A stretch of DNA of 64,000 nucleotides from CBFIDE01 sp965661265 (GTDB lineage: Bacteria > Bacteroidota > Bacteroidia > Flavobacteriales > Schleiferiaceae). The stretch covers positions 1-64,000 of the forward strand of contig CBFIDE010000005.1 of the NCBI GenBank assembly GCA_965661265.1, given 5' to 3'. The notes under the pieces are model-generated. The model searched no databases, was not told where the DNA came from, and worked only from the letters and a program-made list of their open reading frames with translations. The translations under genes and the position numbers were made by a program. Below are positions 62,839-64,000 of the stretch, in pieces. Each line of letters starts with the position of its first letter. The first letter of the stretch is position 1.

Positions 62839-64000
62839 ACCACTGGATTAAAAAGTTCTTATTAATAGTTTTATTCGCTTTGAGCATTCCACTACTTGCT
62901 CAGGAGAAAATTGAGTATAAAAACTATACGGTAAAGTCTGGCGATACTAAATATAGTCTTGCAAAAAATAATGGTTTAAGTGTTGAAGAACTGGAGAACA
63001 TTAACCCTCAGATAAAAGAAAGTTTTCAATTAGGCATAATTATCAGACTTCCTGAGAACCCAAAGGTTCAGGATGGCTCCCCAAAGTTAAAAAGTGGACA
63101 AGAGTTTTATGCCGTTAAAGCTGGAGAAACGGTCTATGGAATCTCATCGGCATTTGGCCTTAGTCCTGCTCAGTTAATTGATTTAAATCCGAAATTACTT
63201 ACTGACGTATTGATGGTAGGCGATAGTCTCATCGTTCCTTCTGAAATCAAGACACAGTCAGCTAAAAATGATAGTTTACTGCTTTCAAAGAAATACTATC
63301 TTCATAAGGTTCAACCAAAGGAAACACTTTATAGCTTATCAAAAAAGTATTCAATTGGCATAGACAGCATTGCAATTTTGAATCCTGAAATCCAGAATGG
63401 CCTCAATATTGGATTTCTACTAAAATTACCCAAAAACCGTGCTCCTGCAAAGCCTGTAGTTATCGAAGAGCTTGCAAGTGACACTCATCCTTCGTTAAAC
63501 CCAAATGACAGTCTTTCTGAGTCATTTAAGCTTTATCAATTGGAGGCTTCTGATGACTATTTATTTCTAAGGAATAAGTTTGGAATCACTAAAGCAGAAC
63601 TACTTAGAATTAATCCTGAGCTTAATAGTGGGCTAGAAGCTGGAAAGTACATCTTAGTTCCAAGACATTTGAAAGAGGAGAGCATTGAAGATACATCTTG
63701 GTTAGATAAATTATTTGCTAAAGTTGATGAGGATAGTCAAGATGGACCAAATAACTCAGAGCTAAACATAAAAGCTGAGCTGAATCGACTTCCATCTGAT
63801 GTTAAAGTTCTAATAGATGATTTACAGGATACTAGCTTGGCTTTCGCCGATACAAATAGAGTGCTTTCTATTTGCATTGCCTTACCTTTTGATTCAGAGT
63901 ATAAGGATTCAATAGCAAGAGGCAATAGCTCTAAAACTTCAAGTTTGTCTTTAGACTTTTACCATGGTTTTTTAGTTGCTATTGACAGCCTAAAAAAACA
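62829..64000 (+). CDS. LysM-repeat secreted protein, partial at the right edge
   Basis: The frame starts at the ATG at 62829, overlapping the guaA end by 10 bases, and is open to the window end (390 codons and two bases). Signal peptide MGINHWIKKFLLIVLFALSI... ends near LLAQ (25). Four LysM-like modules follow: YTVKSGDTKYSLAKNNGLS, YAVKAGETVYGISSAFGLS, HKVQPKETLYSLSKKYSIG and a weaker YQLEASDDYLFLRNKFGIT. After a linker the sequence reaches VLSICIALPFDSEYKD, resembling the start of a periplasmic-binding-protein-like domain found after LysM repeats in Bacteroidota. It probably binds peptidoglycan in the periplasm. The rest is outside the window. Confidence 0.85.
   Translation, partial: MGINHWIKKFLLIVLFALSIPLLAQEKIEYKNYTVKSGDTKYSLAKNNGLSVEELENINPQIKESFQLGIIIRLPENPKVQDGSPKLKSGQEFYAVKAGETVYGISSAFGLSPAQLIDLNPKLLTDVLMVGDSLIVPSEIKTQSAKNDSLLLSKKYYLHKVQPKETLYSLSKKYSIGIDSIAILNPEIQNGLNIGFLLKLPKNRAPAKPVVIEELASDTHPSLNPNDSLSESFKLYQLEASDDYLFLRNKFGITKAELLRINPELNSGLEAGKYILVPRHLKEESIEDTSWLDKLFAKVDEDSQDGPNNSELNIKAELNRLPSDVKVLIDDLQDTSLAFADTNRVLSICIALPFDSEYKDSIARGNSSKTSSLSLDFYHGFLVAIDSLKK

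Overview
The window looks like a chromosomal segment of a free-living, probably marine, member of the Bacteroidota (Flavobacteriales or a relative). The evidence is low-GC coding sequence, five very different secreted proteins ending in a type IX secretion system (T9SS) type A sorting domain, three TonB-dependent receptors (two with an N-terminal carboxypeptidase-regulatory-like domain), and start regions preceded by the Bacteroidota -7 box TAnnTTTG rather than by Shine-Dalgarno sequences. I see no prophage, transposase, CRISPR array or rRNA. Family names come from recognisable motifs and remembered family features; no database search was run.

Layout. Positions 1-450 hold an intact tRNA-Pro(GGG) on the minus strand and two downstream copies of only its last bases, each followed by its own terminator, which looks like a repeatedly used or duplicated tRNA 3' end. 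Then come trxB, a small secreted protein, and a TonB-dependent receptor whose promoter overlaps a perfect 17-bp-arm inverted repeat resembling a metal-dependent repressor operator. Facing it (4471-9757, minus) is a cobalamin-riboswitch-controlled operon of four overlapping genes: two T9SS surface proteins, a BtuB-like receptor and a BtuG-like beta-propeller lipoprotein. This is the most coherent system in the window. After a PAQR/hemolysin III membrane protein comes a plus-strand run: universal stress protein, SulP anion transporter, response regulator, gcvT, and then a giant T9SS protein.

From 21 to 31 kb there are a long GAPDH, an HtrA protease, an overlapping dapF - acetyltransferase - heptaheme cytochrome/TPR lipoprotein - mltG operon, and clpB. 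From 31 to 43 kb (minus) lie a second giant T9SS adhesin-like protein, an FAH-family hydrolase with a DEDDh exonuclease, a 2-oxoacid dehydrogenase E2, and a recR - membrane glycosyltransferase - GT2/polyprenyl-transferase fusion operon. From 43 to 54 kb there are a sodium:solute symporter, a T9SS subtilisin, and a coupled set of PIG-L deacetylase, a 38-residue single-TM protein and a second symporter. From 54 to 64 kb there are an ergothioneine operon (egtB, egtD) extended by a methyltransferase and a sulfotransferase, a third TonB-dependent receptor, an SRPBCC/GyrI-like protein, guaA, and the start of a LysM protein that runs off the right edge.

Together the genes describe a heterotroph that invests in capture of scarce nutrients at the cell surface (B12, probably iron, solutes by sodium symport), large secreted surface proteins, thiol redox protection (thioredoxin reductase, ergothioneine) and protein quality control. 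The best leads for new biology are the T9SS proteins in the B12 operon, the 38-residue membrane protein, the cytochrome/TPR lipoprotein in the dapF-mltG operon and the egt-sulfotransferase operon.
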